Below the pieces are notes generated by a model, which worked only from the letters and a program-made list of their open reading frames with translations, was not told where the DNA came from and did no database searches. The position numbers were made by a program, and so were the translations under genes. 35,394 nt of DNA from positions 1 to 35,394 of the forward strand of contig NZ_JBQOUY010000024.1 in NCBI RefSeq assembly GCF_052216985.1, read 5' to 3'. Origin of the DNA: Acidaminococcus fermentans_A (GTDB lineage Bacteria > Bacillota > Negativicutes > Acidaminococcales > Acidaminococcaceae). Shown here in pieces: positions 14,405-21,842 of this stretch; the stretch's first letter is position 1, and the number at the start of each line of letters is the position of its first letter.

Positions 14405-15211
14405 ATGAAGGTCGAATACAACAGACAAGGTGCAGCGAGAAAAGAACTGGTCCAGGCCATCAGCGCCATTACGGGAGAAAAGGCAAAGTACCTTTTTCTT
14501 CCCACCAAGGCTTACCGGATCGGCAGCATTATGGTGTGGAAAAACGGTGCCATGGAATGTGAAGACGGAGAACTGTTCCAGAAGGTGGTAAAAGAACTGG
14601 AAGCCAGAGGATTCAAGCCAGAAGAAACGGCTGCAGAACAGGCAGCAACGGAAGAAACTCCGGAACAAGAACCCGTAAAGGAAACGGCAGAACCGGATGC
14701 AAACCCGGAACCAGAACTTTCCCAGGAAACGGCTGAACTGGAAGAAGGGACGGAACCTGAAACAGCCCAGGAACCGGAAGAAACTCCTGAGAAAGTCGAC
14801 ACCCTCACCATTTCCTTTCCGGACGATTTCACGGAAGAAGACTTCGAGAAACTTCAGAACCTGGTGGCCTCTAAAGCCGGCCTTTTCAAAAAGGCCCTGG
14901 GGACGGATGACCTGACCATCATCCGCAGCGAAGGGAAAATCAACTTCCCCTGGTTCCACGAAGCGGACGGCGCCAAGGTCCAAGCCTACTCCAGACTGGT
15001 GAAGGCCCTGTGCCAGTTTGCCAAGAACGCCAAACGGGTCACGGCCAAAGAACATGAAGTCCCCAACGAGAAATACGCCTTCCGGTGTTTCCTCCTGCGC
15101 CTGGGCTTTATCGGGAAGGAATACAAGGACTGCCGAAAGATCCTGCTGGAAAAGCTCAGTGGGTCAGCGGCCTTCCGGAACGGAGGGAAAAAAGATGCGG
15201 TTTCCCAATAA
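14405..15211 (+). CDS. Accessory protein with acidic Pro-Glu linker and shared C-terminal module
   Basis: 268 residues. An N-terminal domain of ~70 residues (YNRQGAARKELVQAISAITGEKAKYLFLP, YRIGSIMVWKNGAM) is followed by an acidic Glu/Pro/Thr-rich linker at ~75-135. A C-terminal domain of ~130 residues begins VDTLTISFPDDFTEEDFEKL. Its last 45 residues (NEKYAFRCFLLRLGFIGKEY, then KILLEKLSGSAAFRNG) closely resemble the end of the amidoligase at 15517. I know related proteins only as uncharacterised proteins of Firmicute phages and conjugative elements. It has its own promoter element and overlaps the DUF4314 gene. A role linked to the amidoligase is inferred from the shared module. Confidence 0.6.
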   Translation: MKVEYNRQGAARKELVQAISAITGEKAKYLFLPTKAYRIGSIMVWKNGAMECEDGELFQKVVKELEARGFKPEETAAEQAATEETPEQEPVKETAEPDANPEPELSQETAELEEGTEPETAQEPEETPEKVDTLTISFPDDFTEEDFEKLQNLVASKAGLFKKALGTDDLTIIRSEGKINFPWFHEADGAKVQAYSRLVKALCQFAKNAKRVTAKEHEVPNEKYAFRCFLLRLGFIGKEYKDCRKILLEKLSGSAAFRNGGKKDAVSQ

Positions 15212-15428
15212 AGAGCTGCTGGAATTTCTACAGCAGGAATACCCTCCCGGAACCCGGGTACGCCTTACCCGGATGGACGATCCCCAGGCACCGCCTTTGG
15301 GTACGAAAGGCACGGTGACCGGCGTAGATGATATAGGGTCCCTCCTGGTGGTTTGGGACAACGGATCCCACCTTAATGTGATCCCTGGGGTGGATGAGGT
15401 GCAAAAACTGAATAAAGACACGAAATAA
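15195..15428 (+). CDS. DUF4314 family small protein
   Basis: 77 residues from ATG 15195, with GGAGGG 7 bases upstream, inside the 3' end of the preceding gene. The sequence (YPPGTRVRLTRMDDPQAPPLGTKGTVTGVDDIGSLLVVWDNGSHLNVIPGVDEV) is the SH3-like beta-barrel known as DUF4314. It is common beside accessory genes in Firmicute mobile elements and often found near amidoligase-type genes. Function is unknown. Confidence 0.8.
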   Translation: MRFPNKELLEFLQQEYPPGTRVRLTRMDDPQAPPLGTKGTVTGVDDIGSLLVVWDNGSHLNVIPGVDEVQKLNKDTK

Positions 15429-15450
15429 TTAATAATTATTCTCAAAATCT

Positions 15451-15493
15451 CTTGCTATTCTGTGCGTTTAGAGTGATATATACACATGCCAAA
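15451..15493 (+). promoter_or_regulatory. Conserved cassette promoter element, copy B
   Basis: TTGCTA at 15452-15457, a 17-base spacer ending GTTTAGAGT, then GATATA and ACATGCCAAAG. It aligns with copies A, C and D and lies directly before the amidoligase gene. Confidence 0.65.
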
Positions 15494-15516
15494 GAACACA
15501 CAAACCTAGCGAAAGG

Positions 15517-16425
15517 ATGACGAGAAGGATGAAAACACTGCACTTCGGGATTGAAATGGAAATGACGGGAATTACGAGAGAAAAGGCTGCCAACCTGATG
15601 GCCGGTTTCTTCGGAACAGGACGGGGCACCTATGAAGGCGGAGCCTACGATACCTACACCGCCCTGGATAACCAAGGACGGACCTGGAAAGCCATGAGCG
15701 ACTCCAGCATCCGACCTCAGAGAAAGGTGGGCGGCCAGATCGAGGGCGCCACCCGGGACTACCGGACGGAAGTGGTAAGCCCCATCCTTTCCTACGACGA
15801 CATCCCGAAGCTGCAGGAACTGGTACGGATCCTGAGAAAAGCCGGGGCCCTGGTGAACACCTCCTGCGGGATTCACATCCATGTGGGAGCCGAGAAGTTC
15901 ACCCCGAAAACCCTGCGGAACCTGGTAAACCTGGTGGCCAGCAAGGAAGATATGATCTACCATGCCCTCCAGATCGACGCCCTCCGGGAAGCCAGATACT
16001 GCCAGAAGACAGATGAAACCTTCCTCTGGGAACTGAACAAGAAGCAGCCCCGAACCATGGCAGAATTTGCCGACATCTGGTACATCCAGGCACCCTTTGG
16101 TCGGGATGAACATTACAACAACAGCCGGTACCACGGGCTCAACCTCCACGCCACCTTCACCAAAGGGACGGTGGAATTCCGGCTTTTCAACGGCACCCTC
16201 CACGCCGGGGAAATCAAGGCATACATCCAGTTCTGTCTGGCGGTGGCCCATCAGGCACTGACCCAGAAGAAAGCCTCCGCCAGAAAGACGGAGACGGACA
16301 ACGAGAAATACGCCTTCCGGTGCTGGATGCTCCGGCTGGGGCTTATCGGGGAAGAATTCAAGACCTGCCGGCTCCACATGCTGAAACACCTCACCGGGAA
16401 TTCCGCCTGGAGAAACGCCGCCTGA
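15517..16425 (+). CDS. Phage amidoligase
   Basis: 302 residues. The start is ATG 15517 or, four codons on, ATG 15529; GAAAGGA at 15510-15516 suits the later one better. The glutamine-synthetase-like amidoligase signature is clear: LHFGIEMEMTG (metal-binding Glu), MSDSSI, RTEVVSPILSYDDI, SCGIHIHVGAEKF, YHGLNLHATFTKGTVEFRLFNGTLHAGEI. These enzymes form amide bonds between amino groups and carboxylates using ATP. In phages and mobile elements they are proposed to modify peptides, cell wall or proteins. The final 40 residues (NEKYAFRCWMLRLGLIGEEF onward) repeat the end of the 14405 protein. The gene has its own promoter element and a terminator. Confidence 0.85.
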   Translation: MTRRMKTLHFGIEMEMTGITREKAANLMAGFFGTGRGTYEGGAYDTYTALDNQGRTWKAMSDSSIRPQRKVGGQIEGATRDYRTEVVSPILSYDDIPKLQELVRILRKAGALVNTSCGIHIHVGAEKFTPKTLRNLVNLVASKEDMIYHALQIDALREARYCQKTDETFLWELNKKQPRTMAEFADIWYIQAPFGRDEHYNNSRYHGLNLHATFTKGTVEFRLFNGTLHAGEIKAYIQFCLAVAHQALTQKKASARKTETDNEKYAFRCWMLRLGLIGEEFKTCRLHMLKHLTGNSAWRNAA

Positions 16426-16450
16426 AGGCGGTAGCCACAGGCAGGGGAAG

Positions 16451-16479
16451 GGGCCGTAAGGCCCTGTTCTTCTTTCTTG
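16451..16479 (+). terminator. Terminator of the amidoligase unit
   Basis: GGGCC (16451-16455) pairs with GGCCC (16460-16464) around GTAA, followed by T-rich TGTTCTTCTTTCTT. A CCGCC-TGAA-GGCGG hairpin (16418-16431) spans the stop codon just before. Confidence 0.6.
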
Positions 16480-16487
16480 TATACTTG

Positions 16488-16550
16488 CATAAATACACAG
16501 AATTCGCTTGCTATTATGTGCTTTTAGAGTGATTAATAGACATGCCAAAG
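16488..16550 (+). promoter_or_regulatory. Conserved cassette promoter element, copy C
   Basis: TAAATACACAGAATTCGCTTGC, followed by TATTATGTGCTTTTAGAGT, GATTAA and ACATGCCAAAG. TTGCTA starts at 16508. Copies C and D also share the TAAATACACAGAATT stretch upstream, so the repeat is longer than a bare promoter. Confidence 0.65.
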
Positions 16551-16597
16551 GGGACAGCCCCCAAAAGCAAAAAGCACATGAAAGCGAGGAAATACCC

Positions 16598-16777
16598 ATG
16601 AGAACGATCATTACCCTGGACGCCAAGAAAATCAGTAAGAAAGCAGCCTGTGAAATGTACGGAGAGGCCGACGTGAACAAAATGATCCGGGAAGCCAAGA
16701 AAGCCTTTTTAGAAGACCCGAATGAAGAAAGCACCTGGTGGATGGGAAACGGAATGCTGACCATCGAGTTCCGGTAA
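16598..16777 (+). CDS. Small accessory protein (59 aa)
   Basis: 59 residues from ATG 16598, with GAGGA 8 bases upstream. The sequence (MRTIITLDAKKISKKAACEM, then KMIREAKKAFLEDPNEESTW, ending MLTIEFR) is not a family I recognise. It has its own promoter element and is closed by an 8-bp hairpin, so it is a complete transcription unit. It may be a small regulator or partner of neighbouring cassette proteins. Confidence 0.6.
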   Translation: MRTIITLDAKKISKKAACEMYGEADVNKMIREAKKAFLEDPNEESTWWMGNGMLTIEFR

Positions 16778-16790
16778 AACAGGGGAAGGG

Positions 16791-16813
16791 CAGGGGCCAA
16801 GCAAAGGCCCCTG
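16791..16813 (+). terminator. Hairpin closing the 59-aa gene unit
   Basis: CAGGGGCC (16791-16798) pairs perfectly with GGCCCCTG (16806-16813). No T-run follows, so termination efficiency is uncertain. Confidence 0.45.
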
Positions 16814-16827
16814 TTCCAGAAAAAATG

Positions 16828-16891
16828 AATAAATACACAGAATTTGCTTGCTATTATCTGCTTTTAGAGTGATATATGTACATGCCAAAAG
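16828..16891 (+). promoter_or_regulatory. Conserved cassette promoter element, copy D
   Basis: TAAATACACAGAATT, then TTGCTA at 16848-16853, a 17-base spacer ending CTTTTAGAGT, then GATATA and ACATGCCAAA. It is nearly identical to copy C over about 60 bases. It precedes the gene at 16925. Confidence 0.65.
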
Positions 16892-16924
16892 GCAAAGGCA
16901 CACAATCACAAGGAGGAAAAAGCA

Positions 16925-17368
16925 ATGACCAAGATGGACATGATCGAAAGATTCTACGGGCGCAGCGAGGAACTAGAAAAGAAGTTCGATGCAGCAGAAA
17001 AGGTTGGGGATGCCCAGACCATGCAGGCCTGCCGGGATGCCTACCAGGAACTGGTGAAGGAAGTCCAGGCAGAAGGGGAAGACTTCGGGAACATGATGCG
17101 GCTTTACAGCGACATGAAAAAGCACGGCAACAGCCTCCTGGACCTTTCCGGAACCTACCAGGAACCGGAAAAGATCCTCAAAGTGTTCCGGGAATTTGGG
17201 GTGAAAGAATTCACTTTTTCCTCCACCTGGTCCAGCGCCGTCCAGGTAGCCTGGCAATTTACCCAGCTGGGTTGCAAATTGAAAGGGATGACCGAAATCT
17301 ACGGATCCGGCCAGAAATTCATGAGCAACGAATACGAAAGAATCCCCGCCTTCCTCTTCAGCCTTTGA
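16925..17368 (+). CDS. Accessory protein of unknown function (147 aa)
   Basis: 147 residues with AAGGAGG before ATG. The N-terminal ~80 residues are helical (DMIERFYGRSEELEKKFDAAEKVG, KEVQAEGEDFGNMMRLY). The C-terminal part has KVFREFGVKEFTFSSTWSSAVQVAW, GCKLKGMTEI and NEYERIPAFLFSL. I recall this C-terminal pattern from uncharacterised proteins on Firmicute phages and conjugative elements, but no function. It is the last gene of the cassette and ends in a strong terminator. Confidence 0.6.
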   Translation: MTKMDMIERFYGRSEELEKKFDAAEKVGDAQTMQACRDAYQELVKEVQAEGEDFGNMMRLYSDMKKHGNSLLDLSGTYQEPEKILKVFREFGVKEFTFSSTWSSAVQVAWQFTQLGCKLKGMTEIYGSGQKFMSNEYERIPAFLFSL

Positions 17369-17390
17369 GGAACGGGGGACAGCAAGAACC

Positions 17391-17415
17391 AAGGAGCCTC
17401 CGGGCTCCTTTTCTT
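17391..17415 (+). terminator. Intrinsic terminator closing the accessory cassette
   Basis: AAGGAGCC (17391-17398) pairs with GGCTCCTT (17403-17410) around TCCG, followed by TTTTCTT. It separates the cassette from the packaging genes. Confidence 0.8.
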
Positions 17416-17446
17416 ATACCCAGTAAAAAGAAAGGAGGGAGCACCC

Positions 17447-19048
17447 ATGCGGAAACTCAAAAAATACAAACCGACAAAGTTTAAGGCCAAAACGTCCACC
17501 TACAACAAGGAATTGGCGGATTATGCCGTGGCCTTTATTGAGAGCCTGTGCCATACCAAGGGAACCTGGGCGGGCCATCCCTTCGAGCTCATCGACTGGC
17601 AGGAACAGATCATCCGGGATCTGTTCGGTACCATAAAGCCCAATGGCTACCGGCAGTTCAACACAGCCTATATCGAGATCCCCAAGAAGCAGGGGAAAAG
17701 TGAGCTGGCCGCAGCTGTGGCACTCCTGCTCTGCTGCGGGGACGGGGAAGAAGGGGCCGAAGTCTATGGCTGTGCGGCAGACCGGCAGCAGGCCTCCATC
17801 GTTTTTGAAGTAGCGGCCGATATGGTCCGGATGTGCCCGGCTCTCAGCAAGCGGGTCAAGATTCTGTCCTCCCAGAAACGGATGGTGTTTCGTCCCACCA
17901 ACAGCTTCTACCAGGTCCTTTCAGCAGAAGCCTATTCCAAGCACGGGTTTAATATCCACGGGGTGGTGTTCGATGAACTCCATACCCAGCCCAACCGAGA
18001 GCTTTTTGATGTAATGACCAAAGGCTCCGGGGATGCCCGGATGCAGCCCCTGTATTTTCTCATTACCACAGCCGGGACGGATACCCACAGCATCTGCTAT
18101 GAAGTCCATCAGAAGGCCATGGACATCCTGGAAGGGCGGAAGCATGACCCCACGTTTTACCCTGTCATCTACGGGGCCGCGGAGCAGGATGACTGGACCG
18201 ACCCGAAAGTCTGGAAGAAGGCCAACCCTTCTCTTGGGATTACCGTGGGAATCGACAAAGTGAAAGCAGCCTGTGAATCGGCCAAAGAGACACCCAGCGA
18301 AGAGAATGTTTTCCGTCAGCTCCGGCTGAACCAATGGGTGAAGCAGTCTGTTCGGTGGATGCCTATGGATAAATGGGATGCCTGTGCGTTCCCGGTGCGG
18401 GAAGAAGATCTGGAAGGCCGGATCTGCTACGGCGGTCTGGACCTTTCCAGCACCACGGACATTACCGCCTTCGTACTTGTATTCCCGCCTCTGGATGACC
18501 AGGATAAGTACTGCATCCTGCCGTACTTCTGGCTGCCGGAGGAGACACTGCCCCTGCGGGTGAAGCGGGATCATGTGATGTACGACATCTGGGCCCAGCA
18601 GGGATTTATCCAGACAACCGAAGGAAATGTCATCCACTACGGGTATATTGAAAAGTTCATCGAGAAGTTGGGTGAACGGTTCAATATCCAGGAAATCGCC
18701 TTTGACCGATGGGGCGCGGTACAGATGGTTCAGAACCTGGAGGGGATGGGCTTTACGGTGGTTCCCTTCGGACAGGGATTCAAGGACATGAGCCCTCCTA
18801 CCAAGGAGCTTATGAAGCTCACGCTGGAGCAGCGAATTGCTCATGGAGGGCATCCAGTCCTTCGATGGATGATGGATAACATCTACATCCGGAGGGATCC
18901 GGCCGGAAACATCAAGGCGGATAAGGAAAAGTCCACGGAAAAGATAGACGGGGCCATTGCCACCATCATGGGCCTGGATCGGGCCATTCGGTGTGGAAAC
19001 AATGCCCATGAGAGTGTTTATGACTCCAGGGGGTTGCTGTTTGTATAA
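17447..19048 (+). CDS. terL: Terminase large subunit
   Basis: 533 residues with AAAGGAGGG before ATG. The ATPase part shows a Walker A variant PKKQGKSEL at ~79-87 and Walker B HGVVFDELHTQ with D176 E177. A C-terminal RNase H-like nuclease begins at YGGLDLSSTTDITAFVLVF (~324), with further acidic residues downstream (IQEIAFDRWGA; EKSTEKIDGAIATIMGLDRA). It matches the HK97/phi-type Terminase_1 family. It pumps DNA into the prohead and cuts it. It is separated from small terminase by HNH-independent accessory genes, an unusual spacing. Confidence 0.95.
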   Translation: MRKLKKYKPTKFKAKTSTYNKELADYAVAFIESLCHTKGTWAGHPFELIDWQEQIIRDLFGTIKPNGYRQFNTAYIEIPKKQGKSELAAAVALLLCCGDGEEGAEVYGCAADRQQASIVFEVAADMVRMCPALSKRVKILSSQKRMVFRPTNSFYQVLSAEAYSKHGFNIHGVVFDELHTQPNRELFDVMTKGSGDARMQPLYFLITTAGTDTHSICYEVHQKAMDILEGRKHDPTFYPVIYGAAEQDDWTDPKVWKKANPSLGITVGIDKVKAACESAKETPSEENVFRQLRLNQWVKQSVRWMPMDKWDACAFPVREEDLEGRICYGGLDLSSTTDITAFVLVFPPLDDQDKYCILPYFWLPEETLPLRVKRDHVMYDIWAQQGFIQTTEGNVIHYGYIEKFIEKLGERFNIQEIAFDRWGAVQMVQNLEGMGFTVVPFGQGFKDMSPPTKELMKLTLEQRIAHGGHPVLRWMMDNIYIRRDPAGNIKADKEKSTEKIDGAIATIMGLDRAIRCGNNAHESVYDSRGLLFV

Positions 19049-19075
19049 AAAAAGATCCTGCTCCATGGGGGCAGG
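19047..19075 (-). terminator. Terminator of the antisense operon
   Basis: On the minus strand CCTGC (19075-19071) pairs with GCAGG (19061-19057), followed by ATCTTTTTTT. The T-run is opposite the last codon of terL. It ends the antisense operon 19081-19778. Confidence 0.7.
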
Positions 19076-19080
19076 GTTGC

Positions 19081-19335
19081 TTATGATTCAACTTTATTCA
19101 GCCTGGCTTTACTGAAATCTTCTTTCAGGATTTTATCTACTTCTTCATCAGTATAGATCCGACCCGCCTTGATGGAATTCATACTTGCCTGAATATCGGC
19201 AGTCAGTTCTTCCTTTGTCATTGATCCGAGAGCCTTTGGCCTGCGGGTAACAAGATTTTCAATGTTTTCCATGTTGCGGCGTTCTTCTTCACTGAGGGAT
19301 TTCACGTGGTTTTTATAATCGTCCCAGGTTTTCAT
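19081..19335 (-). CDS. Antitoxin-like small protein in antisense operon
   Basis: 84 residues. The start overlaps the stop of the upstream antisense gene by 4 bases. The first 25 residues (MKTWDDYKNHVKSLSEEERR) resemble the N-terminus of HigA-type antitoxins (MKTWDEYKNHVK-), but no helix-turn-helix follows. Instead the C-terminus reads SIKAGRIYTDEEVDKILKEDF, a pattern common in RelB-like and other antitoxin C-terminal regions. It is the second gene of a two-gene operon opposite to the phage late genes, with its own terminator. An antitoxin or immunity role is a guess from these resemblances. Confidence 0.55.
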   Translation of the reverse strand: MKTWDDYKNHVKSLSEEERRNMENIENLVTRRPKALGSMTKEELTADIQASMNSIKAGRIYTDEEVDKILKEDFSKARLNKVES

Positions 19336-19778
19336 TGATCTTCCTCCTTCTGAAAGTGAGATATTTTAATGTTTTCCCTCTGGTACCAGGATGGAAGGAG
19401 TTCCTTCAGTTCGTTTAATTTATTGATCAATTCTTCGGCAGTGCATGTATGCCAGTCTTCGGCCCAGTCATTCAGATACTGTTCGATATCATGGACAGTT
19501 TCCAGAACAAGTTGGACATCATTGACACCCGGGATTAGATGGCAGGATTCAGGTGTATCGTCCTCTTCCCATTTAATTACGGTATTATAAGCGGTTGCGA
19601 GAACAAAAAATCTTCCTGGCCCTTCAGCCTCAAAAACAAATGCCAAAGGCCCTTTTCCTTTGACTCTGTGGATGCATGCTTCGAGGCAGTCTATAGGGAC
19701 GTTGGTCAGATAACTGGCGTATTCCTCGAATTCGCCCATGGTAACTTTTGACCAGCCTGCATCCGGTTTTCCCAGCAT
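19332..19778 (-). CDS. Unknown protein, first gene of antisense operon
   Basis: 148 residues. AAGGTG stands 8 bases before ATG 19778. It reads VTMGEFEEYASYLTNVPIDC, GPLAFVFEAEGPGRFFVLATAYN, NDVQLVLETVHDIEQYLNDW, LINKLNELKELLPSWYQREN. This is a mixed alpha/beta, acidic and Trp-rich protein without a family I recognise. It lies between large terminase and portal on the opposite strand, in more AT-rich DNA than its neighbours, so it looks like a lysogenically expressed insert. With the antitoxin-like partner it could be a toxin, a superinfection-exclusion or a defence protein. Confidence 0.55.
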   Translation of the reverse strand: MLGKPDAGWSKVTMGEFEEYASYLTNVPIDCLEACIHRVKGKGPLAFVFEAEGPGRFFVLATAYNTVIKWEEDDTPESCHLIPGVNDVQLVLETVHDIEQYLNDWAEDWHTCTAEELINKLNELKELLPSWYQRENIKISHFQKEEDQ

Positions 19779-19864
19779 ACTCTGTCACCTTCTTTGGATT
19801 TATTTTAAAGAGGCGGAGATTCCGCAATTCAATGCTTTAGCAAATTATATAATAGGAGGCTATT

Positions 19865-21130
19865 ATGTTCAATCCATTTACCTGGTTTAGGACCAGAGAC
19901 AAGCCCCAAAACAGCCTTCTGGGAGGCGGACACTGGTTCTTTTTCGGAGGTTCTTCTTCCGGGAAGGCGGTGAACGAGCGGTCCGCCATGCAGATGACAG
20001 CAGTTTACGCCTGCGTCCGGGTCCTTTCGGAATCCATTGCAGGACTTCCCCTTCATCTCTTTCGGTACAACCGGGAGGGAAATGGGAAGATGCGGGATTT
20101 CAACCATCCTCTGGCCGGGCTTCTCCATGATGCCCCGAACCCGGAGATGACCAGCTTCGTCTTTCGGGAGACTCTCATGACCCACCTTCTGCTGTGGGGG
20201 AATGCTTTCGCCCAGATCATCCGGAACGGACGGGGCCAGGTGGTAGCCTTGTATCCCCTGATGCCGGACCGGATGGAAGTGTGCCGGGACGGAGATGGGG
20301 AGATTTACTATCTCTACACCAAAGCCACGGACGAGAACCCAAAAATCAAAGAATACGGCACCGTCCGGCTCCGGAAGGAGAACGTGATGCACATTCCCGG
20401 CCTGGGGTTTGACGGCCTGGTGGGATATTCACCCATCGCCATGGCCAAGAACGCCATCGGCATGGCCATTGCTTGTGAGGAGTTCGGGGCCAAGTTCTTT
20501 GCCAACGGGGCTTCTCCCAGCGGCGTCCTGGAGCATCCGGGGACCATCAAAGATCCTCAGCGGGTCCGGGAAGCCTGGCAGTCCCAGTTCGGGGGAAGCT
20601 CCAACGCCGGGAAAGTGGCTGTCCTGGAAGAAGGCATGAAGTACTCTCCTATCGGGATCTCTCCGGACCAGGCACAATTCCTGGAAACCAGGAAGTTCCA
20701 GATTGATGAGATCGCCCGAATCTTCCGGGTACCTCCTCATATGATCGGGGATCTGGAAAAATCCACTTTCTCCAACATCGAGCAGCAGTCTCTGGAATTT
20801 GTGAAATACACCCTGGGGCCCTGGGTATCCCGGTGGGAACAGGCCATGAGCCAATCCCTCCTGACCCCGGAAGAACGGACCCGGTATGAAATCCACTTCA
20901 ATGTGGATGGCCTCCTCCGGGGTGACTACGAAAGCCGGATGAACGGTTATGCTGTAGGCCGCCAGAACGGGTGGCTGTCCGCCAACGATATCCGGGAATT
21001 GGAGAACATGAACCGGATCCCGGAAGAAGAGGGCGGGGACCTGTACCTGATCAACGGGAACATGACGAAACTAAAGGATGCCGGGCTGTTTGCAGGAACC
21101 GGCAGCAAGGAGGAAACCCATGAAACGTAA
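19865..21130 (+). CDS. Portal protein, HK97 family
   Basis: 421 residues with AGGAGG before ATG. Typical stretches are SSGKAVNERSAMQMTAVYACVRVLSESIAGLPLHLF, NPEMTSFVFRETLMTHLLLWGNAFAQI, MHIPGLGFDGLVGYSPI, and the C-terminal EIARIFRVPPHMIGDLEKSTFSNIEQQSLEFV. The dodecameric portal is the DNA gate of the head and docks terminase and connectors. It overlaps the protease gene slightly. AT-rich DNA with a possible TATAAT at 19846 precedes it. Confidence 0.95.
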   Translation: MFNPFTWFRTRDKPQNSLLGGGHWFFFGGSSSGKAVNERSAMQMTAVYACVRVLSESIAGLPLHLFRYNREGNGKMRDFNHPLAGLLHDAPNPEMTSFVFRETLMTHLLLWGNAFAQIIRNGRGQVVALYPLMPDRMEVCRDGDGEIYYLYTKATDENPKIKEYGTVRLRKENVMHIPGLGFDGLVGYSPIAMAKNAIGMAIACEEFGAKFFANGASPSGVLEHPGTIKDPQRVREAWQSQFGGSSNAGKVAVLEEGMKYSPIGISPDQAQFLETRKFQIDEIARIFRVPPHMIGDLEKSTFSNIEQQSLEFVKYTLGPWVSRWEQAMSQSLLTPEERTRYEIHFNVDGLLRGDYESRMNGYAVGRQNGWLSANDIRELENMNRIPEEEGGDLYLINGNMTKLKDAGLFAGTGSKEETHET

Positions 21131-21830
21131 ATTTTGGAACTGGGTGAAGAACGAGGGGGAAGAAACCCGCACCCTGTACCTTTCCGGTGAAATCTCCGAT
21201 GAAACCTGGTTCGGGGACGAAGTGACTCCGAAGCTCTTTAAAGATGAATTGATGGCCGGCAGCGGAGATATTACCCTCTGGATCAATTCCCCCGGGGGCG
21301 ATGTGTTTGCGGCAGCCCAGATCTACAACATGCTGATGGACTATCCGGGGCATGTGACCGTGAAGATCGACGGCCTGGCCGCCTCTGCCGCCAGCGTCAT
21401 TGCCATGGCCGGAAGCCAGGTGGAAATGTCCCCGGTGGCCATGATGATGATCCACAATCCCATCACGGTGGCTATTGGCGACAGCAAGGAAATGCAGAAG
21501 GCCATAGATATGCTCTCTGAAGTAAAGGAAAGCATCGTCAACGCCTACGAAATCAAAACCGGCCTGTCCCGGAACAAGATTTCCAGGCTGATGGACGCAG
21601 AATCCTGGTTCAACGCTAAGAAGGCGGTGGAACTAGGTTTTGCAGACGCCATTCTCTACACCGAAGAGAAAACGGAAAATGACATCAACGTAGATGCCAT
21701 GCTGTTCAGCCGGGCGGCAGTGACCAATTCCCTGCTGACCAAGCTGTCTGTGAAGAAAACAAAAGAACCCGTACCCAACAAGGTCCCCGCGGACAAACTC
21801 ATGAAGCGGCTGGGCCTTCTTGTGCATTAA
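21120..21830 (+). CDS. Head maturation protease, ClpP type
   Basis: 236 residues from ATG 21120 (AAGGAGG upstream), inside the end of the portal gene. A ClpP-like fold with the catalytic triad visible: Ser89 in DGLAASAAS, His112 in MMMIHNP, Asp176 in ELGFADAIL. The oxyanion strand is INSPGGDVFAA. It cleaves scaffold or the delta domain of the capsid protein during prohead maturation. It is followed after 12 bases by the capsid gene. Confidence 0.93.
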   Translation: MKRKFWNWVKNEGEETRTLYLSGEISDETWFGDEVTPKLFKDELMAGSGDITLWINSPGGDVFAAAQIYNMLMDYPGHVTVKIDGLAASAASVIAMAGSQVEMSPVAMMMIHNPITVAIGDSKEMQKAIDMLSEVKESIVNAYEIKTGLSRNKISRLMDAESWFNAKKAVELGFADAILYTEEKTENDINVDAMLFSRAAVTNSLLTKLSVKKTKEPVPNKVPADKLMKRLGLLVH

Positions 21831-21842
21831 GGAGGAATTTCC

